Positions 1 through 6,093 of a stretch of DNA of 16,234 bases are shown in pieces. The translations under genes were made by a program, and so were the position numbers. The DNA is from Micavibrio aeruginosavorus (GTDB taxonomy: Bacteria > Pseudomonadota > Alphaproteobacteria > UBA9219): positions 1-16,234 of the forward strand of contig DYNT01000012.1 in NCBI GenBank assembly GCA_020720905.1. Direction: 5' to 3'. The notes under the pieces are model-generated. The model had not been told where the DNA came from, searched no databases, and was given only the letters and a program-made list of their open reading frames with translations. The number at the start of each line of letters is the position of its first letter. Position 1 is the first letter of the stretch.

Positions 1-84
1 AATCCCGTTTCATTTTGAAAAAACAAACAGACCTCGGATTCAACGCATAGGTAGTATAACGAAGGGCAGAATTGTTTGCCTATG
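1..84. other. Non-coding region left of the HigBA cassette
   Basis: No coding region is visible here. If the repeat at 85-126 is the displaced original end of rlmN, this is the old rlmN downstream region: read leftward, the old reading frame would end at a TAG at 80-82 just outside the repeat. A 9-bp inverted repeat, ACGCATAGG at 43-51 and CCTATGCGT at 79-87, overlaps that old stop codon and could have been part of a terminator. On the minus strand a T-rich stretch follows only about 20 bases later, so this is weak. Confidence 0.4.
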
Positions 85-126
85 CGTCCCGCTCTTGGCT
101 CGCCCGCGCCTTTACGCTCGCGGATT
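85..126 (-). repeat. Direct repeat copy 1 of the rlmN 3' end (attachment-site-like)
   Basis: These 42 bases match 773-814 at 41 of 42 positions in the same orientation. The only difference is T at 113 against C at 801. In the rlmN reading frame this change is synonymous (GTA against GTG, valine), and the copy still encodes the rlmN tail down to Q-E-R-D, followed by Ala and a TAG stop just outside. In the frame of higA, shifted by one base, the same copy supplies the last four codons and the TAA stop of the antitoxin. I infer that this is the displaced original end of rlmN. Confidence 0.85.
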
Positions 127-432
127 GGAGCGTATTTCTGCGCTCCGCTTAAACATCTTAATCTTCGCAATATCTGTCGCAATTTTACGCTTTGCTTCTA
201 AGGTGTCATAAGCGTTCTGTAACCGCAAAAAATAACCATCGGAAAGGCCAAAGAACTTGCACAGGCGCAAATCCGTATCCGCCGTAATATCGCGCTCGCC
301 CTTCACAATCGCGTGAATACGGTTCGGCGGCACGCCAATAGACTGGCCAAGTTTGTTCTGACTGATCCCAATTTCATTCAAGAACTCTTCTTTCAGAATA
401 TCACCTGGATGCGGGTTGTGTAGTCGGGCCAT
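112..432 (-). CDS. higA: HigA-family antitoxin (XRE helix-turn-helix)
   Basis: This 106-residue protein has the layout of HigA/VapI-type antitoxins. The N-terminal H-P-G-D-I-L-K-E-E-F motif (residues 7-17) leads into an XRE helix-turn-helix at about 23-60 (Q-N-K-L-G-Q-S-I-G-V, then N-R-I-H-A-I-V-K-G-E-R). The tail from about 76 is helical and basic. HigA proteins bind the toxin, neutralise it and repress their own operon. The start is well supported: AAGGGAGGAG lies just before the ATG, and the gene begins 12 bases after the higB stop, giving the toxin-first order typical of hig loci. The oddity is at the 3' end: the last four residues (N-P-R-A) and the stop lie inside the 42-bp copy of the rlmN tail, in another frame, so the antitoxin terminus was apparently fixed by the insertion junction. 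Functional neutralisation of this particular toxin is inferred. Confidence 0.9.
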   Translation of the reverse strand: MARLHNPHPGDILKEEFLNEIGISQNKLGQSIGVPPNRIHAIVKGERDITADTDLRLCKFFGLSDGYFLRLQNAYDTLEAKRKIATDIAKIKMFKRSAEIRSNPRA

Positions 433-444
433 GGGCTCCTCCCT

Positions 445-726
445 TTAATGATAATCGATGATTGCAACATGCGAAGCTTTGTCACGATCCCAGACAAAAC
501 AAAGACGCCACTGATTATTAATTCTGATACTCATCTGCCCCTTACGATTCCCTCGCAGCACTTCCAAATGATTGCTTGGGGGAATGCGCAAATCATCTAT
601 AGTCTGCGCGGCATCTAGCTGCCGAAGTTTTCTAAGCGCACGATCCTGTATCGCACGCGGAAACTTTCGCGACGACACGCCTCTCCATATTTTTTCAGTT
701 TCCTTGCAGGCGAACGATTTAATCAT
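445..726 (-). CDS. higB: HigB-family toxin (RelE/ParE superfamily mRNA interferase)
   Basis: This 93-residue protein matches the HigB/RelE-like plasmid maintenance killer family over its whole length. It opens with M-I-K-S-F-A-C-K-E-T, has a helical hairpin rich in Arg and Lys at about 20-40, and carries the family signature L-E-V-L-R-G-N-R-K-G-Q at 54-64. The C-terminal strands read S-I-R-I-N-N-Q-W-R-L-C-F-V-W and end in I-D-Y-H. HigB toxins cleave mRNA on the ribosome and are held inactive by HigA. It is the first gene of a two-gene operon with higA. A purine-rich ribosome site (AGGATGAG at 733-740) lies 6 bases before the ATG. The length is normal and no inactivating change is visible, so the toxin is probably intact. 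Its cellular target in this organism is not shown by the sequence. Confidence 0.9.
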   Translation of the reverse strand: MIKSFACKETEKIWRGVSSRKFPRAIQDRALRKLRQLDAAQTIDDLRIPPSNHLEVLRGNRKGQMSIRINNQWRLCFVWDRDKASHVAIIDYH

Positions 727-735
727 GAACGGCTC

Positions 736-764
736 ATCCTAGCATGATATGCGATACGTATCAA
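736..764 (-). promoter_or_regulatory. Putative higBA promoter with palindromic operator
   Basis: Upstream of higB the minus strand carries TTGATA (759-764), a 17-base spacer and TAGGAT (736-741). A perfect 10-bp palindrome, GATACGTATC at 753-762, overlaps the -35 box. HigA antitoxins usually repress their own promoter through short palindromes, so this is a natural operator candidate. The proposed -10 box overlaps the ribosome site, so the exact transcription start is uncertain. The whole element lies between the rlmN stop and higB, inside the bracketed cassette. Confidence 0.4.
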
Positions 765-767
765 GTA

Positions 768-1916
768 TTATTCGTCCCGCTCTTGGCTCGCCCGCGCCTT
801 CACGCTCGCGGATTTCAGCTGGCCGCACGCGGCCATGATGTCGCGGCCACGGGGGGTGCGGATGGGGCTGGCATAGCCTGCGCGGTTAACGATGTCGCCA
901 AACTTTTGAATCGTCGCATCATCCGAACACTCGTAAGGAGAACCGGGCCACGGGTTATAGGGCAGCAGATTGATCTTCGCCGGAATACCTTCCAAAAGCT
1001 TCACCAAAGCCCGCGCATCGGCGGGGCTGTCGTTCACGCCCTTCAGCATGACATATTCGAACGTGATGCGCCGCGCATTGCTGGCCGCTGGATAATCGCG
1101 GCACGCTTGGATTAGGTCGGCAATCGGGTATTTCTTATTCAGCGGAATAAGCACATCGCGCACCTCATCCGTCACGGCATGAAGACTAATCGCCAGATTG
1201 ACGCCCAGCTCCTCGCCACAGCGGCGGATCATCGGCACAACGCCAGAGGTGGACAGCGTGATCCGGCGCTTGCCAATCGCAAGGCCGCCTTCGTCCATAA
1301 TGATCTTGAGCGCCTTGGCAACATTCGCATAGTTGAACAAAGGCTCGCCCATGCCCATCAGCACAATGTTAGAGAGCATACGCTTTTCAAGGTCGGGCAC
1401 CTTCCATTCCTTGATCGCGTCACGCGCCGCCATCACCTGCATAATGATTTCCGAAGCATCCAAATTACGCACAAGACGCATCGTGCCCGTGTGGCAAAAG
1501 CTGCATTTGTTCGTGCAGCCAACTTGGCAGGAAACGCAAAGCGCGCCACGATCTTCTTCGGGGATATAGACGGCCTCAATCTCATGCCCGTCCGCAGGCA
1601 TGGCGAGCAGCCACTTGCGCGAGCCATCCACCGACACAGGTGCGGCAATAATTTTGGGACGCCCCACCACAAAATGCGCGGCGATCTTTTCCCGCGCTGC
1701 CTTGGCCAGCGTCGTCATATCGTTAAAATCGCTGTGGCCGTGGCAGTATAGCGCCGTCCACAGTTGCTTGGCGCGAAAAGCCTCTAAGCCCAATAAGGCC
1801 ATCTCAGCCTTCAGCTCCTCCAGCGTCAAGCCGACAAGGTTGCGTTTGCCGTCAATCAGGGTTTCGGTCGGCGCAAACCGCGCCGCATGGCCAAGGATGT
1901 TATCGGTGTTCTTCAT
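768..1916 (-). CDS. rlmN: 23S rRNA (adenine(2503)-C2)-methyltransferase RlmN
   Basis: This 382-residue radical SAM enzyme methylates C2 of A2503 in 23S rRNA, and in characterised relatives also A37 of some tRNAs. The Fe-S cluster motif C-x3-C-x2-C is at Cys134, Cys138 and Cys141. The two cysteines of the ping-pong mechanism fit Cys127 and Cys364 (in M-A-A-C-G-Q-L), by comparison with E. coli Cys118 and Cys355. Other family motifs are M-G-M-G-E-P at 187-192 and L-L-P-Y-N-P-W-P-G at 317-325. Length is typical. The last 15 codons coincide with the 42-bp repeat flanking higBA, so the present tail (ending R-D-E) may have been supplied by the inserted cassette while the old tail (ending R-D-A) lies at 85-126. 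The enzyme is complete; the affected tail lies beyond the conserved core. No clear Shine-Dalgarno site precedes the start. Confidence 0.96.
   Translation of the reverse strand: MKNTDNILGHAARFAPTETLIDGKRNLVGLTLEELKAEMALLGLEAFRAKQLWTALYCHGHSDFNDMTTLAKAAREKIAAHFVVGRPKIIAAPVSVDGSRKWLLAMPADGHEIEAVYIPEEDRGALCVSCQVGCTNKCSFCHTGTMRLVRNLDASEIIMQVMAARDAIKEWKVPDLEKRMLSNIVLMGMGEPLFNYANVAKALKIIMDEGGLAIGKRRITLSTSGVVPMIRRCGEELGVNLAISLHAVTDEVRDVLIPLNKKYPIADLIQACRDYPAASNARRITFEYVMLKGVNDSPADARALVKLLEGIPAKINLLPYNPWPGSPYECSDDATIQKFGDIVNRAGYASPIRTPRGRDIMAACGQLKSASVKARASQERDE
773..814 (-). repeat. Direct repeat copy 2 of the rlmN 3' end (within rlmN)
   Basis: This is the partner of 85-126, at a constant offset of 688 bases with one mismatch. 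It lies within the last 15 codons of the functional rlmN. In the manner of elements that insert in gene 3' ends, this copy would be the one brought by the cassette that restored the reading frame. Recombination between the copies would remove exactly 688 bp, including higBA, and leave rlmN with an intact end. Confidence 0.85.
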
Positions 1917-1934
1917 GAGCGCATCAATGCCCTA

Positions 1935-1952
1935 TGACAAGGGGCTTTGTCA
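1935..1952. promoter_or_regulatory. Inverted repeat in the rlmN upstream region
   Basis: TGACAA (1935-1940) and TTGTCA (1947-1952) form a perfect 6-bp inverted repeat around a 6-base centre, 19 bases before the rlmN start. On the minus strand the right arm also gives a perfect -35 hexamer (TTGACA, 1948-1953), but no convincing -10 box follows at normal spacing. It may be an operator or a leader hairpin. Confidence 0.25.
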
Positions 1953-1963
1953 AAAGTTGCGTT

Positions 1964-1992
1964 ATACCAACAGCCCGATGAAAGGGCTCATA
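1964..1992. repeat. Dispersed intergenic repeat, copy A
   Basis: This 29-base stretch, opening ATACCAAC and closing CTCATA, matches 12894-12922 at 24 of 29 positions without gaps in the same orientation. Both copies lie between genes, about 11 kb apart. Copy A can also form short hairpins (AGCCC 1972-1976 with GGGCT 1984-1988; GGCTC 1985-1989 with GAGCC 1993-1997). It may belong to a small repeat family of this genome; only two copies are in view. Confidence 0.5.
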
Positions 1993-2026
1993 GAGCCTTA
2001 ACGGGATTTTCTCCTATCCCCGTCTC

Positions 2027-2071
2027 CGTCATCCCGCACGAAGCGACGCATGAGCGTCGCGCGGGATGACG
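2027..2071. repeat. Long palindromic hairpin element between the IalB gene and rlmN
   Basis: The outer stem pairs CGTCATCCCGC (2027-2037) with GCGGGATGACG (2061-2071). After a bulge at 2038-2042 the inner stem pairs GCGACGC (2043-2049) with GCGTCGC (2054-2060) around the loop ATGA. This gives 18 base pairs in all, every one perfect. Palindromes with a CGTCAT-CCCGC arm are common as dispersed repeats in alphaproteobacteria. It lies 3' of the IalB-family gene. No T run follows on the minus strand, so it is not a classic intrinsic terminator but could stop or protect the transcript. Confidence 0.65.
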
Positions 2072-2130
2072 AAAGAGGGAGGGACGGTTTATGGCAAAAA
2101 CCAATAGGTCAGTTCATAAGGCCGTTGGCA

Positions 2131-2760
2131 TTAGTTCTTCTTAAGGGTCGTTTTAGGCGTCGTTTTAGTGCCCTTTTTTGTCGTTTTTGGCTCTATTTTA
2201 ACAGCCTTTTGAATCGCCGTTTTTGGTTTAGCAACCTCAAGCCCGCAGGCCTTGCCAATCGCGTAATAAGCCTCACCAGAACCTTTCAAATTGACAGTAT
2301 CGGCCAGCGCCGCGCCGGAAGCCAGCGTCCCCGTTAGAGTGGCGCTCTGCCCCGTTCGCAGCGCAGCGGCAAGGGCGCGATCTGCCGCGCCGTCGCGTGA
2401 CCACGCCGTATCATCCTGCGTGAACATAGCAAAACTCTTCTTGCCAATCTGAACCGATACATCGCTGGCAGGTTTAAACTTCGCCCCTGCGGCATAGCTG
2501 ACGACATCCAACGCGCCTTCTGACGGACGCTGCGTGATCATCAAAACAATGTCGCCGCGTTTGGTTTTCTTCTCGCCCTTCTTGAGGGGGGGCTTGGCCG
2601 TGATGGTCATATAGCAAACGGGGGCGTTGCCTTCCGTCAGCTGATAGGCCGTCCAATAACCGAACTGGCCAAGTTTTTGGGGACTGGCAGCCAAGGTCGC
2701 GCTGCTTATCATACAAAGCGCAACACCGAGAACAACAAAGGAGATAGTCTTTCGAATCAT
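2131..2760 (-). CDS. Secreted IalB-family (invasion associated locus B) protein
   Basis: This 209-residue protein begins with a clear Sec signal peptide (M-I-R-K-T, hydrophobic run to about 20, then S-S-A-T-L-A-A with cleavage near 24-25), so it should be periplasmic. The mature part has the IalB-family pattern: W-T-A-Y at 36-39, Cys49 in P-V-C-Y-M-T-I, R-G-D-I-V-L-M-I-T-Q-R-P at about 68-79, F-A-M-F-T at 110-114 with a following W, and a late G-x-A-Y-Y-A-I-G-K-A-C ending at Cys172. The two cysteines may form a disulphide. From about 178 it carries a Lys/Thr-rich low-complexity tail. I prefer the ATG at 2760 to an in-frame TTG at 2778, because only the former puts the signal peptide at the terminus. 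It follows the penicillin-binding protein gene by 33 bases. The role of the family is poorly known outside Bartonella. Confidence 0.75.
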   Translation of the reverse strand: MIRKTISFVVLGVALCMISSATLAASPQKLGQFGYWTAYQLTEGNAPVCYMTITAKPPLKKGEKKTKRGDIVLMITQRPSEGALDVVSYAAGAKFKPASDVSVQIGKKSFAMFTQDDTAWSRDGAADRALAAALRTGQSATLTGTLASGAALADTVNLKGSGEAYYAIGKACGLEVAKPKTAIQKAVKIEPKTTKKGTKTTPKTTLKKN

Positions 2761-2771
2761 AAGAAAACCAT

Positions 2772-2786
2772 ACGGCAAAAAGCCGT
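2772..2786. terminator. Short hairpin between the PBP and IalB-family genes
   Basis: ACGGC and GCCGT form a 5-bp stem around five A on the plus strand (five T on the minus strand), just past the stop of the penicillin-binding protein gene. On the minus strand the sequence after it is T-rich (GGTTTTCTT), so partial termination is possible. The stem is short and a gene starts right after it, so this is a weak candidate. Confidence 0.25.
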
Positions 2787-2793
2787 TGTTTGT

Positions 2794-5700
2794 CTATTGC
2801 GGCAAGATATCCATCATCAAGTCTTGATTGGATTCCGGCAGAACATAAGCGGGTTTCGGCGCTGGTTTTGGTTTTGCCTTCACCACTTTCGGTTTTTCTG
2901 CAACGGGCAGCGCAGGAGGAGCAGCAGGCACAGCTTCTGGCGGCAAGGCCGTTGGCTGTTGCTCTGGCGCAGGCTCTGGCTCTTTGGGTTTGGGGAGGGC
3001 GATGAGAGGCTGCAACACAGGCGCAAGGGACTTGAGCATTTGCGCCGAAAGCGCGCTGGTAAACTTATAGTTGCCCGCCTCCTCGCCCGCGACATGCGCG
3101 GTCACCGTCCCAAAATACTTATCGCCGATGAAAAAGACAATCGTGCCTGTTCTGTTGACAACGCGTGAGGAAATCAACCGATGTCCCGCGCCATATTCAT
3201 CATAGCGATGATCGCCCGTCCCCGTCTTGCCGCCAATCATCAGCGGCCTGCCTTCTTCATCCCCATAAGCGCCCCGCAAGCGTCGCGCCGTTCCGTTTTC
3301 CACAACCTCTATCATAGCCGCACGCGCCACGCGGGCAATCGCTGGATCAAGAACGCGCTCCACCTTATCCCCTGCGGGCTTTAAAACAGTTTCAAACGGC
3401 GTGCCCGTCGCAAAATGCAACGCTTCGAAACGCTGCATCGGCTTACGCAAGCCATCGTTTAGCAAAATGCCCGCCAACTCAGCCAACGCGCCGGGTCTGT
3501 CGGCAGAGCTTCCGATCGATGTCGCAAAGCTGGGCACAAGTTTATCGAAAGGATAACCCAAACGCGCCCAGCGCTGCTGGATGCGGGCGAACGCGTCCAA
3601 CTCTAATAAAATGCGGATGCGCGTGTCTTGCGCCCCCTTTTTCTTCGGGTGGAAAAGCCACACATAACTTTCAAGGCGGATGGGCTTGCTCACCGCCATA
3701 ATGGCATTGCGCGAGGCGGTGGGGTTGGCCACCCTATAGGCCACAAGCCAAAGCTCTAGCGGATTGAGCCCCGTGATATAGCCGCGATCCGCAAGGTTAT
3801 AACGCTCCACCGGATAGGAGTCATACAGCTTGCGCAAACGCTCTGGCTCCAAAGGAACGGGCACAGCCTGTTTCATGTAGGCCTCAAACGCGCCATAGGA
3901 AGCCTTGGGCTGCAAGGAACGGAAAAGGATAGCTCGCGCCGTCGCGCCCTTATGCGCCCGCCTAGTCGCCTTATCGATCATCTCATCCGCATTAAGCTTG
4001 GCATAATCGGCAAGATATTTATTCAGGAACGTCATCCCTTCCTTATCCGCGTAACGCTCAAGATAGTCTTTGCGCGCTGGATGGTCAGGATCACTCAACA
4101 ATTCCTGCTTCGTTTGCTGGCCTTGCGCGATGGTATAATTCACGATGTCGCGCATCAAACGGATGAACACAAGGTTGACGGAATCGCGCATCGCCTCGCG
4201 CAAGTCCATGCTGCGATAATCTTCCGCTTTATCAAAGTTCACAAAGGTCATCGCGCCGCCACCCGTGAAGAACGTCTCCCACGGGTTGCCGGAATACTTG
4301 CGATCCATCGCGGCTTGCAGCATTTCGTCCAGCGAGGCATCAGGGTGCGAGGAAAGCCACACCGTCGCCCATGACGTTAAAACATCAGGCGCTTCCTCTG
4401 TCAGGTCTTTCAGATCCTCAACCGATAGGCCTGCATAGCGGCGGTAAAGCTCACCGACAATTTCAAGATAGGTAATCAGCGTGCGAAGTTTGGCCGTTGA
4501 GCCTAAATCCAATTTGCCGCCCTCATTCATATCCAAAGGCGCATCAATATTGTCGGCCTGAACGCGCAGCTTGTTGCCTTGCTCGCCGCGCTCATACAAT
4601 AAAACGCTCCAATTAATTTTGGTCAGGTCGTTGGCGGTATCAAGAAGGCGAAAACCATACATGCCAATCGCCTTAACGTGTTCAGGATCGCCCATTTTCT
4701 TCAAAAACGCTGTCACGCCTTTTTGCGCCGCCTGATCCAGCGTGCTGATCGCCGTAAGATCAAGACGATCCAGCTCATACAAATTGCGAAGCCCCAGCAT
4801 TTTCAAAAGATGCGCCCGCAAAGCGTTCGTGGCCTTCTGCTCTAAAAAAGCCATCGAGGGCGGCGGCGGCGGTTCTGGCAAAAAGCGGAAGTGAGCCGCC
4901 CGCGTTGCGTCGCGTAGCACCACAGAAATCACGCCCGCCTTCGTCAGGTTTTCCAAGGTTTGATCCGTTAAATCGTCCAACGCCGTCCGATCCGTCAGCA
5001 GGTAATAGGTCGGGCGGCGCTGTGAGAGGATAAGACCCAAAGCCTCACGGTACGCCGCCGCCTTAAGCCGCAAGGAATCCTCATCCGTTTCCGGCAGGCC
5101 AAGCGCCGTCGCCAGCTCTGGCAGCTCGCGGCCAAACCATGCCCACAGGCCATCGCCGATGCTGTTAATCTCGCCAAAACTGGGGCGTGCGCTAAGCGGC
5201 GTGCTGTTCAAATACTCTAACACAATGCGCTCACGTGCGCCGCGTGTGTCCTTGCCATCCAGATAAACGCGCAAACTGGCCGAAGCGATTTGCCGCAGCT
5301 TATCTGTAATGCCCGCCGTTTGCCCGCCTAGAGAAAAGCGGAATTTTTCAATCTGCGTGGCCAGCGTGCTGCCGCCGCCTAAATTAATCGTCGGCGCAAA
5401 CAGCTTAAGCCCCTGCCCCAAGGCCGCATAGAAAAAGCGATCCCACTGAATGGCAGGATTGCGCGTGACCACCTTATCAACCTTCAACAAATCGCGATCT
5501 TCAATGAACAGGAGCGTATCGATCAGCAGCTTGGGAATACTTTTAAAATCAGGAAAGATATGAGAAGGATAGCTGGCCTTATAAAGGATGCTATCGGCGC
5601 TATCCCGCAGCATCAAGCCAGCGTCAATTTTAGGCTTGTAAATCGGATAAAGCCCTTTTTTGACCAAATCGTGATAAAGCGCCGATGTGCGCGCCTGCGC

Positions 5701-6066
5701 CGTGATGCTATAGTCATAGCTTTCCAGCGTCTTCATAAAAAAGGGAAGATAGCTATAGCCAAGGCGCTGGTTATACGGCCCTGCATGAGGCGCCCAAAAG
5801 CCTTCAGCCGCGCCTTCTTTCACTTCATACGTCAAAAAAGGCGCTAATGAAGAAAGCTGCTCGGCCTGCACCTTTGATGTGCGGACTTCCTCACCAACAA
5901 AGAAGCCGACCACACCGCCAAACCCCAACAAAAGCGCTAACGGCACAAGCCAGATGACCTGTGGCACACGCATTTTATAAGGCCTGTACGTTGTTGGCGC
6001 ACGCCCCCCGTGCCTCTCGGAAGCATGAGAACCCTTGCTTTTATGCTTCGTGCGAGACGACGTCAT
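2794..6066 (-). CDS. Bifunctional class A penicillin-binding protein, unusual large form
   Basis: This 1090-residue inner-membrane protein should polymerise glycan strands and cross-link peptides. A basic cytoplasmic tail is followed by one transmembrane helix (about 36-58). The GT51 domain shows I-E-D-R-D at 188-192 (Glu189 as catalytic acid), G-G-S-T-L-A-T-Q at 231-238 and R-I-V-L-E-Y-L-N at 280-287. The transpeptidase domain has all three motifs: S-T-A-K at 523-526 (nucleophile Ser523), S-V-N at 629-631 and K-T-G-T at 947-950. Several points are odd. About 315 residues separate SxN from KTG, which is long for the family. The usual His-Gly after the EDxxF motif is absent. The stretch that normally holds a second GT glutamate reads R-Q-I-A-S-A-S. 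The C terminus (about 1025-1074) is rich in Pro, Lys and Ala. It follows hisS by 27 bases. I cannot assign it to PBP1a, 1b or 1c. Confidence 0.88.
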   Translation of the reverse strand: MTSSRTKHKSKGSHASERHGGRAPTTYRPYKMRVPQVIWLVPLALLLGFGGVVGFFVGEEVRTSKVQAEQLSSLAPFLTYEVKEGAAEGFWAPHAGPYNQRLGYSYLPFFMKTLESYDYSITAQARTSALYHDLVKKGLYPIYKPKIDAGLMLRDSADSILYKASYPSHIFPDFKSIPKLLIDTLLFIEDRDLLKVDKVVTRNPAIQWDRFFYAALGQGLKLFAPTINLGGGSTLATQIEKFRFSLGGQTAGITDKLRQIASASLRVYLDGKDTRGARERIVLEYLNSTPLSARPSFGEINSIGDGLWAWFGRELPELATALGLPETDEDSLRLKAAAYREALGLILSQRRPTYYLLTDRTALDDLTDQTLENLTKAGVISVVLRDATRAAHFRFLPEPPPPPSMAFLEQKATNALRAHLLKMLGLRNLYELDRLDLTAISTLDQAAQKGVTAFLKKMGDPEHVKAIGMYGFRLLDTANDLTKINWSVLLYERGEQGNKLRVQADNIDAPLDMNEGGKLDLGSTAKLRTLITYLEIVGELYRRYAGLSVEDLKDLTEEAPDVLTSWATVWLSSHPDASLDEMLQAAMDRKYSGNPWETFFTGGGAMTFVNFDKAEDYRSMDLREAMRDSVNLVFIRLMRDIVNYTIAQGQQTKQELLSDPDHPARKDYLERYADKEGMTFLNKYLADYAKLNADEMIDKATRRAHKGATARAILFRSLQPKASYGAFEAYMKQAVPVPLEPERLRKLYDSYPVERYNLADRGYITGLNPLELWLVAYRVANPTASRNAIMAVSKPIRLESYVWLFHPKKKGAQDTRIRILLELDAFARIQQRWARLGYPFDKLVPSFATSIGSSADRPGALAELAGILLNDGLRKPMQRFEALHFATGTPFETVLKPAGDKVERVLDPAIARVARAAMIEVVENGTARRLRGAYGDEEGRPLMIGGKTGTGDHRYDEYGAGHRLISSRVVNRTGTIVFFIGDKYFGTVTAHVAGEEAGNYKFTSALSAQMLKSLAPVLQPLIALPKPKEPEPAPEQQPTALPPEAVPAAPPALPVAEKPKVVKAKPKPAPKPAYVLPESNQDLMMDILPQ

Positions 6067-6093
6067 ACCCCAAAAACCTGCATCGTTAAAAAA

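Noticed and set aside
744..2001. Several open plus-strand frames over rlmN
   Set aside because: They lie antisense to a complete RlmN with all catalytic cysteines and show no family motifs.
2761..2778. TTG start six codons upstream for the IalB-family protein
   Set aside because: No ribosome site precedes it, and it would put six residues in front of a normal signal peptide; the ATG at 2760 fits better.
2677..3168. 163-codon plus-strand frame with Arg-rich product
   Set aside because: It is antisense to the C-terminal Pro/Lys-rich part of the penicillin-binding protein gene; the composition reflects that region read backwards.
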